Shown: piece after piece, positions 25,786 to 34,467 of the stretch
How the letters are laid out: the number at the start of each line of letters is the position of its first letter
Position numbering within the stretch: position 1 is the stretch's first letter
Assembly: GCA_913058265.1 (NCBI GenBank)
Contig: CAJXPQ010000004.1
Span: forward strand, 186,001-250,000
DNA length: 64,000 nucleotides
Direction of reading: 5' to 3'
From: an uncultured Oligoflexia bacterium
GTDB taxonomy: Bacteria > Bdellovibrionota > Bacteriovoracia > Bacteriovoracales > Bacteriovoracaceae
Notes under the pieces: generated by a model
What the model saw: the letters and a program-made list of their open reading frames with translations, nothing else
Databases searched by the model: none
What the model was told of the DNA's origin: nothing
Position numbers and translations under genes: made by a program

Positions 25786-26817
25786 ATGATTAGACTATTA
25801 CTCACATTACTACTTACATTAACAACTACTGCTTACAGCTCTGAGGTTAAGCTTGCGACTTTCGCTGGTGGATGTTTCTGGTGCATGGAAAAGCCTTTTG
25901 AAGATCTTGTAGGGGTAAGTAAAGTCATCTCAGGCTATGCAGGTGGGAAGAAAGTAAATCCCACCTATAAAGAAGTTTCATCAGGAGCGACACAGCACAG
26001 AGAAGTAGTCCAAGTAACATATAATCCAGGTTTAGTTTCTTATGAAAGACTTCTTGAGGTCTTTTGGATGAATATTGATCCTACTGACTCTAAGGGACAA
26101 TTTGTTGATAAAGGATTTCAATACACCTCAGCTATTTTTACCCATGATGAAGAGCAAAAGAACCTTGCACAAATCTCAATAGAGCTATTGAAAAAATCTA
26201 AGAAATTTGAATCTGTTGTTACTCCAATAATTAACTATACAAATTTTTATGCTGCTGAAGAATACCACCAAGATTTTTATAAAAAGAATCTTGTTTCAAA
26301 AACTAAGTATAAGTATTATCGAAATGCCTCAGGTAGGGATGAGTTTATTGACAAGTATTGGCAAGCTAATGAGGTCTTTACATGGAATGATAAATACAAA
26401 AAGCCTTCAGTAGACATAATCAAAAAGCAATTAACAAAAATTCAATTTGAAGTAACCCAAGAAGACGCAACTGAAAGACCATTTAAAAACCCTCTTTGGG
26501 ACAATAAGAAAGATGGAATCTACGTGGATATTGTGTCAAAAGAGCCTTTGTTTAGTTCAAAAGATAAGTATAAGTCTGGAACTGGCTGGCCTTCTTTTAC
26601 AAAACCTATAAAACCATTTTTTGTACTTGAAAGGAAAGATTCTAAACTCTTTACAGAAAGAGTTGAAGTTCGCTCACGCTACGGGAACTCACATTTAGGA
26701 CATGTTTTTAACGACGGACCTGCACCAACATTTCAACGTTATTGTATTAATTCAGCTTCTTTAGAATTTATTCCGCGGGAAAACTTAAAGGCTAGAGGTT
26801 ACTCAGAAGATCTTTGA
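25786..26817 (+). CDS. msrAB: Exported methionine sulfoxide reductase MsrA-MsrB fusion
   Basis: After a signal peptide ([18 protein letters not shown]) comes an MsrA domain (about residues 20-180) with the catalytic [14 protein letters not shown] motif, and then an MsrB domain (about residues 215-340) with [23 protein letters not shown] and the catalytic Cys in [11 protein letters not shown]. The pair would reduce both S and R methionine sulfoxides in exported proteins. AAGGA precedes the ATG at 25786. Only one of the MsrB zinc Cys-x2-Cys pairs can be expected; here these cysteines are absent, as in many fused forms. It overlaps the 3' end of the convergent DUF1499 gene by 26 bases. Confidence 0.9.
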   Translation: MIRLLLTLLLTLTTTAYSSEVKLATFAGGCFWCMEKPFEDLVGVSKVISGYAGGKKVNPTYKEVSSGATQHREVVQVTYNPGLVSYERLLEVFWMNIDPTDSKGQFVDKGFQYTSAIFTHDEEQKNLAQISIELLKKSKKFESVVTPIINYTNFYAAEEYHQDFYKKNLVSKTKYKYYRNASGRDEFIDKYWQANEVFTWNDKYKKPSVDIIKKQLTKIQFEVTQEDATERPFKNPLWDNKKDGIYVDIVSKEPLFSSKDKYKSGTGWPSFTKPIKPFFVLERKDSKLFTERVEVRSRYGNSHLGHVFNDGPAPTFQRYCINSASLEFIPRENLKARGYSEDL

Positions 26818-27259
26818 TCTTGTTAACTCGTTTTTCATTTGCTCCAAGATCTGAGTGGCCCACTCTTGAGGCTGAACGAAAATGTAATGTTTTCTTATCA
26901 ACTGAATAAAGTAACTCTAGATCATCTGTGAATTTAAAAAAATTGGATACACATTCAAAGTGAAGATAGTTATCATCATTAGTTTTTGCTTGGCAGCCAA
27001 TTGATTCAATCGCCTTAATAATAGGCTCTTTATTGAATACTTGCATTGTTAACGGTGCAATATAGTGAGAATCTGATGGGGCAACAAATGAACTAACACA
27101 ATTCGGTTTGTCTGGACAGTCTGCAAGTGAGTTCGGATCCTGAAAACGATTGAAAACCATCTTTTGGCTTTTATTTCCTTTGTGTGAGAAAACTCCCATT
27201 CCTAAAATAATAATTAACCCTAAAATTTGCATACTACGTTTCCATATTTTTTTATTCAT
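26792..27259 (-). CDS. DUF1499-family membrane-anchored protein
   Basis: The protein has a basic N-terminus ([10 protein letters not shown]), one membrane segment ([12 protein letters not shown]) and a periplasmic DUF1499 domain with the marks [15 protein letters not shown] and [19 protein letters not shown]. The family function is not known. The start could be the ATG at 27277, but the one at 27259 gives a normal positively charged signal anchor and is preferred; neither has a clear ribosome site. It is divergent from the HIT gene. Confidence 0.75.
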   Translation of the reverse strand: MNKKIWKRSMQILGLIIILGMGVFSHKGNKSQKMVFNRFQDPNSLADCPDKPNCVSSFVAPSDSHYIAPLTMQVFNKEPIIKAIESIGCQAKTNDDNYLHFECVSNFFKFTDDLELLYSVDKKTLHFRSASRVGHSDLGANEKRVNKIKDLLSNL

Positions 27260-27305
27260 GTAGAATAGTATAGTCATATAATATTTAATTTGCGAGTAGA
27301 AAAAA

Positions 27306-27695
27306 ATGAAAATTAATGAACGTATTGAGCAAGATTCTTGGTTTATAAAAGATCTTGAATTGTGTCAGCTTAGACTAATCAAGGATGAGCTTGTTTGGTT
27401 TGTTTTGATTCCAAAAATCGAGGAAGCTGTTGAGCTTACAGATTTGAGTATTGAAGATCAGCAGCAAGTTCTTAAAGAAGTAAATTTTGTGGCCTCAAAG
27501 CTTAAGCTTCATCATACCTATGATAAGCTGAATGTTGCCAGTATTGGTAATATTGTATCTCAACTCCATATTCATATTGTAGCAAGACTCAAAACAGATA
27601 GAGTATGGCCTGGTGTTATCTGGGGAAATAAATCACAATCACAATCACTATTGTCTAATGATGATGTTCAAAAATGGATAGAAATTTTTAAATAA
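27306..27695 (+). CDS. HIT-family protein
   Basis: The 129-residue protein follows the HIT pattern: FVLIPKIEEAVELTDLS, a middle LNVASIGNIVSQ and the nucleotide-binding histidine motif QLHIHIVAR. Family members hydrolyse or transfer nucleoside monophosphates from substrates such as Ap4A or AMP-lysine. One histidine of the usual HxHxH set is replaced by Gln (QLHIHI), as in several bacterial HIT proteins of this subgroup. It is cytoplasmic and stands alone, 66 bases before the porin operon. Confidence 0.85.
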   Translation: MKINERIEQDSWFIKDLELCQLRLIKDELVWFVLIPKIEEAVELTDLSIEDQQQVLKEVNFVASKLKLHHTYDKLNVASIGNIVSQLHIHIVARLKTDRVWPGVIWGNKSQSQSLLSNDDVQKWIEIFK

Positions 27696-27761
27696 ATCTC
27701 TATTTAACTTGTCATATCTCAAGTTGTTAAGTATTGTTTGGTGTATCAAACAAAAGGACAT

Positions 27762-28916
27762 GACTTGAAACTTCAAATAGTATCAATTTTATTACTTTCA
27801 TTCTCACTCAGTATATCAGCTCAAACCAATCGAGAGATTAATGATAAGTTAAACAATCTTGCAATGGAATTACAAAGTTTAAAGCAGCAACAAGCAGGAC
27901 CAACTGTTAACTTCGGCGGATACGGAGAAATAGTTTATACAAAAACGGAAAAAGGAGAGGAGGAATCAGATTCCAGTACTCCAGAGTTCGATAATAAACG
28001 TTTTATTCTTTTTGTAGGATATGACTTCTCTTCTAAGTGGCGATTAGTTTCTGAGATAGAAGTGGAACATGCAAATGAGATTTATATTGAGCAGGGGTAT
28101 ATTGATTACCTGCATAGTGACACATTTTCAGTTCAATTCGGAACTTTTTTACTTCCAGTTGGGATATTGAACCTTGTTCATGAGCCGACTACCTTTTTAG
28201 GTGTTCAAAGATCTCAAAGTGAAACACGAATTATTCCTTCAACATGGCGTGAAAATGGGATTCAAACTTTACTGCAAAAGGACGGTCAATCCTTCTACGC
28301 ATATGCAACTTCAGGATTAAAAGCAACCGCTGATTTTAATTCTTCAGGAATTAGGAAAGGAAGACAAAAAGCTTCAAAGACGAATGCGCAAGATTTGGCA
28401 TTAGGAGTTAGGTACGACTATACATTCAAAAATAATTCAATACTTGGATTTTCATATTATAGCGCTGCGATGACTTACGCTGATGGAGAAGCTCCAGCAC
28501 AGCATACAATTTATGACATTCATTACGGCGGACAGATAAAAGCTATTCAATTTAAATTCATGTGGGTGATTAGTAATCTTACAGATACGGACAAGCTAAA
28601 TACATCTCTTGGATTAAGTTCTGATGTTGTTGCTGAGCAAATGGAAGGAAGTTATTTTGAACTTGGTTATGATTTAAACTATGGTAACTCAAAATCTCAA
28701 ATCATACCTTTTATCAGGTATGAAGATATAAATACACAGAGGCAGGTGAGTGAAATTTTTGAAGCAGATGATGCTCAGGATGAAACTTACTTAACTTTTG
28801 GTGTAAACTATAAACCTCTAAGTAATATTGTCTTCAAAATAGATTACACGCAATCAAAAAATGAAGCCAAAAGCGGTGCCAATATCTGGAATACAGGAGT
28901 TGGATGGAATTTTTAA
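27762..28916 (+). CDS. Porin-like outer-membrane protein
   Basis: The start is best placed at the TTG at 27762, with AAAGGA 6 bases upstream, giving MKLQIVSILLLSFSLSISA as signal peptide; an in-frame GTG at 27738 lacks a ribosome site. A short coiled-coil segment (NREINDKLNNLAMELQSLKQQ) precedes a beta-barrel with alternating strands, the block FGGYGEIVYT and TFGVNYKPLSNIVFKIDY, and a C-terminal aromatic residue (GVGWNF), as barrels recognised by BAM have. This arrangement is like OprP/OprO-type or related porins. It overlaps the FMN-binding protein gene by 13 bases, so the two are translated together. Confidence 0.75.
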   Translation, partial: DLKLQIVSILLLSFSLSISAQTNREINDKLNNLAMELQSLKQQQAGPTVNFGGYGEIVYTKTEKGEEESDSSTPEFDNKRFILFVGYDFSSKWRLVSEIEVEHANEIYIEQGYIDYLHSDTFSVQFGTFLLPVGILNLVHEPTTFLGVQRSQSETRIIPSTWRENGIQTLLQKDGQSFYAYATSGLKATADFNSSGIRKGRQKASKTNAQDLALGVRYDYTFKNNSILGFSYYSAAMTYADGEAPAQHTIYDIHYGGQIKAIQFKFMWVISNLTDTDKLNTSLGLSSDVVAEQMEGSYFELGYDLNYGNSKSQIIPFIRYEDINTQRQVSEIFEADDAQDETYLTFGVNYKPLSNIVFKIDYTQSKNEAKSGANIWNTGVGWNF

Positions 28917-29380
28917 AGTTCTTCATATTTTTTCTCATATTTAATATGAGTATGGCCATTGCAGCTTCAGACATTGTTCTTCCAAGTCCTTATGATAAGT
29001 GTGACAAGAAAATGGATGTAGTGATATTGAGTTCAAAAGAAAAGAAAGAGCTAGCACAAATAATGGATGAAAATATAACTCAGTCTATTGTTCATATCGC
29101 TGATCTCAACTGTAATGGAAGAATTCTAAAAGGTTTTATTTTAAGCGATAAGATTAGAACTCATTTTCAAACACTACTAGTACTTTTCGAAAAAAAGAAA
29201 CTTGCAGACATTAGTGTATTAAAGTTCAGTGAACCGGTTAGATATAAAGCTCCTAAAGCTTGGCTGGCACAATTTAGACATAGAAAGAATGACCATGTGG
29301 ATGCGCTTTCTGGTGCTACCATGACTCGAGAATCAACAATATCCATTATTAAACAAGCGATATATCTTGAGAAAAAGTAA
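28904..29380 (+). CDS. Exported FMN-binding-domain protein (flavinylated)
   Basis: A signal peptide (MEFLKFFIFFLIFNMSMAIA) leads into a small FMN-binding domain ending with DALSGATMTRES, the [S/T]GA[S/T]x[S/T] motif found in NqrC/RnfG, in which FMN is joined through phosphoester to the last threonine (here Thr141). It should carry electrons in the periplasm. AGGAG precedes the ATG inside the porin gene. The next gene encodes a small membrane protein with several histidines. Together they resemble flavinylated extracytosolic electron-transfer units. No ApbE flavin transferase gene lies in the window. Confidence 0.8.
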   Translation: MEFLKFFIFFLIFNMSMAIAASDIVLPSPYDKCDKKMDVVILSSKEKKELAQIMDENITQSIVHIADLNCNGRILKGFILSDKIRTHFQTLLVLFEKKKLADISVLKFSEPVRYKAPKAWLAQFRHRKNDHVDALSGATMTRESTISIIKQAIYLEKK

Positions 29381-29783
29381 TCGCTTGCTTCTATTACTTT
29401 CTTTTTTCTTGATGTCTTCAACAGGGATTGCTCTTTACTTACTACATCATTACGGACAAGTAGAAACACCTTATGGTCTTAGGGCAAATTCTTGGGGCGA
29501 TAGTGTTAAACTTCTTCATAATATGAGTAATTTTATTTTTATATTTTCTATTGGTCTTATCTTTAATGAACATATTTATATGGGTCTCAAAGGCAGAAAA
29601 ATTGGAAATAAGTTTTCTGGTTACTTTATCACTTTGACTGTTCTTATATTGGTGATCACAGGGACTTTATTATTATATTTAAGCTCTGTAGATTTTAGAA
29701 CACTTGTTTCTGATGTACATTCCTACGTAGGGTTTGGAATGAGCATTGGGATGATATTACATGTATTTAAAAAGTTCACTTAA
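29367..29783 (+). CDS. Four-helix membrane protein, probable b-type haem carrier
   Basis: The gene most likely starts with TTG at 29367, overlapping the FMN-protein gene by 14 bases. The 138-residue product has about four membrane helices with histidines in positions that suggest haem binding: KLLHNMSNF, FNEHIYMG, DVHSYVGFG and GMILHVF. This pattern resembles DUF4405 or cytochrome b561-like proteins that reduce partner proteins across the membrane. It would pass quinone electrons to the FMN protein, by inference from position. The start is uncertain because no strong ribosome site is seen. Confidence 0.6.
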   Translation: MRKSNRLLLLLSFFLMSSTGIALYLLHHYGQVETPYGLRANSWGDSVKLLHNMSNFIFIFSIGLIFNEHIYMGLKGRKIGNKFSGYFITLTVLILVITGTLLLYLSSVDFRTLVSDVHSYVGFGMSIGMILHVFKKFT

Positions 29784-32700
29784 TATAACTAATACTCTCT
29801 AGGTTATAGGTTGATGTTAAAAGCTGACCTGACTCTCTTGCAAGGTCCTCTGCTTGATCATTTGCTTTTTCTATCGCCATCTTAGCGTATGACTCAATTC
29901 TTTCGAGATCCCCTGGTGTTAGATCTTGCTGAGATGCCACCATAATCTTGACCTTACCCTTTCCAACCGTCTTAGGCATCTTTACTGCAACGGTAATATC
30001 CTTACCAAGTAGTACAGGCAATTCATTGTTTGAAGTCCCAAAGGTGAGCTTTCTTATACCTTTTTCTATGAGTTCTCCGTGAGTTCCGAGTTGAGATCTT
30101 GCATTTGAACTCGCACCAGGTGGAATGAAGCTTAGTCTTAATCCATCAGGAGCACTCATACGGTTTACTGAAAGTAGAATGTTTTTTTCAATTTTTTGTA
30201 GTTCATTAGGTGCTAATCCTTTTAGAGGATAGGCGATACAATCATCACCGGAGCAAACTTGCTCAATAGGTACATTAGAATCTTTAAAAGCCTGTTCGAT
30301 AATATCGTTAAAATCTTTTTTCTTTTTATTAAAAAATGAGGTGACTGTTTGTTCACCTTTTCTCAGATTAGATACTAGATCATCTATTGATCCCTTATGT
30401 CCTGATATATCTTTGGCTATTTGTTCAATATTATATGAGCCCATTCCTGTGAAATCAGCACTGAAACCGCCATGTTTGGCCTCTTTAAGACTCGCAACCT
30501 TTCTCGTTTCTACCCATAGACCTGGCTCGAACCTTTTTAAATTATTTATATATCCTGTTAAATCAAAAATCACTTCATCTGATAGATCAACTCCAAATTT
30601 TTGATTAATTAATTTTCCAATATCAGTAGAGCTAAGATCAAGATTTTTTCTAATAACTTCTATTAGATCAACTGAGGGAATAAAGTCATCATTAAACTTA
30701 GTCAGAAGTGGAGGAACAGTAATGATACCTCTTAGTTTATCTACAATATCAGCTTGACCTAATTTAACATTTCCTAGGTGTTTATTTAAATTTTGTATTA
30801 ATGTTTGATTGGCGTAATCACTTAATTTGATATCACACAGGACATCAGTTCTACATCTTGCTGACCTAGAGGCAAGACCTGCTTGATCTGCTGACTTTCC
30901 AAAGCCACCAGAGAACCATAGGTGAGGCAACTCACCAGGAGGAAAATTAAAGGTTCCAAGCGCTGTCATTTCTTTTACAAATGCATCCATTGATCCAATG
31001 GTATCTCTAAACATAAGAGTTAGATCCTGTTTCATCGCTTCAGAGACATCTCCGGTAAGAGCAAATCGCATAGACTTAAAGTCCGAATACGTATCAACTT
31101 TAACTCCGGGATATTTGATTTCAAACTCTTTAATTTTATCAAGCATTAATTTTTTATGCATATTTGTGAGTGAAGTGACTACTTCTTTATCACCTAAGTC
31201 ATTAAGACGCTTTAATCTACCATTTTCGATTTCTAGAAAAACATCTGCATTATTATTTTTAGCCTTATCTATCCAGATGCCTCTTAGGCCGTCACCTGTA
31301 ATTGGCGGTTCTGCAATATCAAAATTTTCCAACTCTTTTACAAATTGATCTCTACCGCCTACACCTCGAGCAATTTCTCTGAACTTTTGAATTGATTCTG
31401 GACCTTGCTTATTGAGTGAAACAATATCGACTTGATCTGGTTTTATAGGAGTCGGTGTCGAAGTAAATGCTTTTATATTTGATTTACCAAGTCTGTAAGC
31501 CGTCTTCGTCACCACAGCAAAATCTCCACCAGCACCTAAAAACTCCAAGGGAAGGAAGAGGTAAGCGGTTGATTCATTCTCTTTTGCTAGTTCAAGCCTT
31601 TTCAATTGCTCTAAATAGTCTTCTTGATAGTCAGATACAGCACTAATCGCCCTTGTTTGAGCAATGGTACGGTTTGTATTATCTATAGTTGTATTGAAGT
31701 CACTTATGCCTAGACTCATGCCTGCAATACCTGCAACAGCTGCAACTGCACAAAGAGGAGCAAAGGCAACACAACCAATTGCTGTCCCAATTGTTCCAGC
31801 AGCAATACCTAGGTGAACCATAGTGCCAAATGTCTCATCTTCCTTTTCAATTTCACAATCACAAATAAATTTCTGTAAGCTCGTCTTTGCATTTTCATCA
31901 ACAACTTTACTAACGATTTTTCCAATCTGATCAGGTATGAGTTTAAATGACTCGCAACTATTATCATCACAGAGTTTCTCAATTCCTTTAAAGCTTCCCT
32001 GTACTGCAGATAGTGCGTAATCGTTAATTTTTGTATCTACCCAATGATTTGTTTTATTATCGCACTGAAAATAGTGGTGAATATATTCATAGGCATGAAT
32101 TCGATATGATTTACCTGAAGAATCTACCTTCCTTCCGTCATTACAATCAATCTCTTGATTCAAGATAGGTTCATCATGTATTTTTATTCTTCTTTTTGTA
32201 TCTGTGTTAGTTGGCTCTGTACGCGTGTTAATGAAATGGGTACTAGGCAATCTAAGAATTTGATTAATATTTTGGTGGGTGAAGTAGGGATTAAAGGCCA
32301 TATCTTCTTGTACCCTTCCACCTTTAATAACAGCAAGGTCACTATTTACCAGGTCGGTCATTCTGTTTCCATTTTCACTCACATGGGCGAGGATAGGATA
32401 GAACTGGTAAAGAGTAAGTAAGTCTTTTCTTAGACCAAGTATAGTTTCACTATCATCTGGTTTATTTTTTTCGTATTCTTTGAGTAAAGTACTGATACGA
32501 TGATGCTCAATCATTGCAGCTCTTATTCTTTTTTTATATTCGTGTCTCAGCTTACTTAGATTCTTTAATTCGGATTTATCAAACTGTGAATCTTTTGGAA
32601 GTGCATTAGCGAACTCCTTAAGTTTAGGTTTTAGCTCGCTTGATAGCCCACAATTTTGAGGTAAGGCATTTATCTGATCATCTATTCCATTTAAATTAAC

Positions 32701-33009
32701 ACCTAGTCCATGAGCAATGATCAAATTTTGCTTATATGAGTTTAGGATATTATTTTGAAAGTGTTTGTTAAGAGCATTCTTTAAGTCGTTAACAGATGAA
32801 TATGTCTCCAGATTTTCGGAAGCATTAATTAATTCGCTAATGGCGGAAGATTCATAGAACTGTAAGCTCTTAATACAAGTCATATTCTCAACACTAGATT
32901 GATGAGATAAATTCTGACATATTTCAGATTGATATTTAAGACTTGTACCCTTTGCCAAAGGAGTAAGTAATATGCTAAGGAATAGGAATAAACTTAAAAA
33001 GTATTTCAC
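29776..33009 (-). CDS. Large exported protein of unknown function, 1077 aa
   Basis: A signal peptide (MKYFLSLFLFLSILLTPLAKG) is followed by a helical, Asn/Leu-rich region to about residue 390 with several cysteines. Residues about 396-434 form a long Ala/Gly-rich hydrophobic stretch (GTIGTAIGCVAFAPLCAVAA) of the kind seen in pore-forming or glycine-zipper proteins. The rest (about 450-1077) is soluble, with a Cys pair near GDDCIAYPL, and matches no recognised domain. A role as a prey-directed toxin or envelope factor is possible but not shown. It is convergent with the haem-protein gene, overlapping by 8 bases. A gene of similar style lies at 56345-58606. Confidence 0.7.
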   Translation of the reverse strand: MKYFLSLFLFLSILLTPLAKGTSLKYQSEICQNLSHQSSVENMTCIKSLQFYESSAISELINASENLETYSSVNDLKNALNKHFQNNILNSYKQNLIIAHGLGVNLNGIDDQINALPQNCGLSSELKPKLKEFANALPKDSQFDKSELKNLSKLRHEYKKRIRAAMIEHHRISTLLKEYEKNKPDDSETILGLRKDLLTLYQFYPILAHVSENGNRMTDLVNSDLAVIKGGRVQEDMAFNPYFTHQNINQILRLPSTHFINTRTEPTNTDTKRRIKIHDEPILNQEIDCNDGRKVDSSGKSYRIHAYEYIHHYFQCDNKTNHWVDTKINDYALSAVQGSFKGIEKLCDDNSCESFKLIPDQIGKIVSKVVDENAKTSLQKFICDCEIEKEDETFGTMVHLGIAAGTIGTAIGCVAFAPLCAVAAVAGIAGMSLGISDFNTTIDNTNRTIAQTRAISAVSDYQEDYLEQLKRLELAKENESTAYLFLPLEFLGAGGDFAVVTKTAYRLGKSNIKAFTSTPTPIKPDQVDIVSLNKQGPESIQKFREIARGVGGRDQFVKELENFDIAEPPITGDGLRGIWIDKAKNNNADVFLEIENGRLKRLNDLGDKEVVTSLTNMHKKLMLDKIKEFEIKYPGVKVDTYSDFKSMRFALTGDVSEAMKQDLTLMFRDTIGSMDAFVKEMTALGTFNFPPGELPHLWFSGGFGKSADQAGLASRSARCRTDVLCDIKLSDYANQTLIQNLNKHLGNVKLGQADIVDKLRGIITVPPLLTKFNDDFIPSVDLIEVIRKNLDLSSTDIGKLINQKFGVDLSDEVIFDLTGYINNLKRFEPGLWVETRKVASLKEAKHGGFSADFTGMGSYNIEQIAKDISGHKGSIDDLVSNLRKGEQTVTSFFNKKKKDFNDIIEQAFKDSNVPIEQVCSGDDCIAYPLKGLAPNELQKIEKNILLSVNRMSAPDGLRLSFIPPGASSNARSQLGTHGELIEKGIRKLTFGTSNNELPVLLGKDITVAVKMPKTVGKGKVKIMVASQQDLTPGDLERIESYAKMAIEKANDQAEDLARESGQLLTSTYNLESISYIK

Positions 33010-33082
33010 AACTACTTAACGGAATATCAATAGGATATGTTAAGAGAGTGTTGTACTCAACTAACTATAAGTGATTGTTTTT

Positions 33083-33379
33083 ATGAATGAAGAATTGAAG
33101 GAAAAATTTAAAACTGAAGTCGAGCAGGCCGATTGGGATATGCTAGCTCCTCACCATGAAAAAGGGGCGGTATTTATTCTGGGTTCTGGACTTGATTTAC
33201 TCGATGTTGGGGTGGCACTTGCAAAAGATGACTCGGATCAAGTAAAGATTTGGCTCGATAATAAACAATTATTAAAGCCAAGTGATAAGCAGGTGGAAGA
33301 CTTTACAAAAAATCCTTATGAAAAAATTTGTAAGTTCTTAATCATACAACCTTTTGTTCTTGTGAAGTTAATGGACTAA
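33083..33379 (+). CDS. DUF2288-family protein, 98 aa
   Basis: The sequence MNEELKEKFKTEVEQADWDMLAPHHEKGAVF and the block LDLLDVGVALAKDD match DUF2288, a small helical cytoplasmic family of unknown function. The ATG at 33083 agrees with the usual family start; a GTG at 33071 would add four residues. No clear ribosome site is seen for either. The gene overlaps the convergent exported-protein gene by 4 bases and faces away from the 1077-residue protein gene. Confidence 0.8.
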   Translation: MNEELKEKFKTEVEQADWDMLAPHHEKGAVFILGSGLDLLDVGVALAKDDSDQVKIWLDNKQLLKPSDKQVEDFTKNPYEKICKFLIIQPFVLVKLMD

Positions 33380-34107
33380 GGACAGCTCCAAGCAACCTGG
33401 ATAGTTTTTAATTTATCAGTGTCTATATCGTAGATTTTGTGACAATAGGTTTTTACAAAATAATCATTATCAAATTCCATTTTATCAGGGCACTTAGTGT
33501 CTTTAACATTTTTATTTAAAGCATTCTTTATTAAACTATATGGAAAGTTTTCAATTGATATCTTACCTGTGGGAGAAACACCTAGCTGATAGTATGTATC
33601 ATCATAGTCTTCAGTCATAATTAACTTATTATTTTGTATCAAGACAGGGTAACTATTCTGGGGGATATTATAGCTGAGTATCTCTCCCTCATCATAAAGA
33701 TTGAGCTTCTTGAATACCATGTCCTTATTATCCGGGATACTTTTTAGAAACTGTATTGATTTATAAATATTCTTGTTTGGGTTTCTGGGATTGTGTAACT
33801 TGCATCTTGAATTCCACATTACGGGATCTAGCGATTCCTTAGTAGTTTTTTTACTTAAAAATTCGATTGGTATTCCTTTGTCTTTTAAGTAACTTTTTAG
33901 GACTTTTACTTTGGTTTTCTCAGTTACTTTTGCAAGAGTCGACTCCCAGTCTGCTATTCTCATACCCATGGACTTTGAGCAAATTGAATTAATAGGACAG
34001 CCAACGTTTGGGTGTAATGACTCTTTACTAAAGGTGCCCGGATCGGAGACGTCAGTTGCAAAGGCCAATTCACTAAAATAAATACAAAACACTATCAATC
34101 TTCTCAT
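33376..34107 (-). CDS. Exported cysteine-containing protein of unknown function
   Basis: After a short signal peptide (MRRLIVFCIYFSELAFA) the mature protein of about 225 residues has cysteines at GCPINSIC, NSRCKL, DTKCPD, KTYCHK and AWSCP, probably paired as disulfides outside the cytoplasm. No family is recognised. The frame has GTG-ATG at the start; the ATG at 34107 is preferred. Upstream lies the 360-base gap that holds the nrdJ regulatory region on the other strand. Confidence 0.65.
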   Translation of the reverse strand: MRRLIVFCIYFSELAFATDVSDPGTFSKESLHPNVGCPINSICSKSMGMRIADWESTLAKVTEKTKVKVLKSYLKDKGIPIEFLSKKTTKESLDPVMWNSRCKLHNPRNPNKNIYKSIQFLKSIPDNKDMVFKKLNLYDEGEILSYNIPQNSYPVLIQNNKLIMTEDYDDTYYQLGVSPTGKISIENFPYSLIKNALNKNVKDTKCPDKMEFDNDYFVKTYCHKIYDIDTDKLKTIQVAWSCP

Positions 34108-34209
34108 CACCCATAATTATAGCAAAAAAGGATATTGAATGTTGAAAATCGGAAATAAACGAAAGATTAGGCACTTAAGGCTTGTAGCTGACAAAATAAC
34201 TTTGGTAAA

Positions 34210-34265
34210 TACTCTATGTTGTGTGTTTGTGAATTGTTAATATCAAAAATACACTACATTTAGTA
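34210..34265 (+). promoter_or_regulatory. Distal pair of NrdR-box-like sites upstream of nrdJ
   Basis: TACTCTATGTTGTG (34210-34223) and CACTACATTTAGTA (34252-34265) both resemble the NrdR box, whose consensus is close to ACACWATATATWGTGT, and their centres are 42 bases apart, about four helical turns. They lie some 200 bases before the nrdJ start. Confidence 0.5.
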
Positions 34266-34351
34266 AAATAAAAAACCATACAATGAGATTTGACGGCACT
34301 TTATGATTTCGGTGGTTTATGTTTTATCTATTGACCTAAAAAAGATTGCAC

Positions 34352-34407
34352 CACTACATGTTGTGCTTGTCATAAAGTTGACGATTATTTGTTACAAGAT
34401 ATTGTGT
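34352..34407 (+). promoter_or_regulatory. Proximal pair of NrdR-box-like sites at the nrdJ promoter
   Basis: CACTACATGTTGTG (34352-34365) and ACAAGATATTGTGT (34394-34407) are near-palindromes close to the NrdR-box consensus. Their centres are 41 bases apart. The second touches the first base of the -35 element, so binding should block polymerase. NrdR is the usual repressor of ribonucleotide reductase genes, responding to ATP/dATP. Confidence 0.65.
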
Positions 34408-34434
34408 TGACACCATTCCAGCTTTGCATAGAAT
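34407..34434 (+). promoter_or_regulatory. Sigma70-type promoter of nrdJ
   Basis: TTGACA (34407-34412) is separated by 16 bases from TAGAAT (34429-34434). The predicted RNA start near 34441 leaves a 27-base leader with AAGGAG before the GTG start at 34468. Confidence 0.7.
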
Positions 34435-34467
34435 TAATATATCAATTAAATCTATGAAGGAGTTAAA

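Noticed and set aside
30341-30604. Plus-strand open frames inside the 1077-residue protein gene
   Set aside because: They lie opposite a long frame with a signal peptide, lack ribosome sites and show no recognisable protein character; they are shadows.
34111-34467. Cobalamin riboswitch before nrdJ
   Set aside because: I looked for a B12-box-like conserved core and found none; the region has NrdR-type palindromes and a promoter instead.
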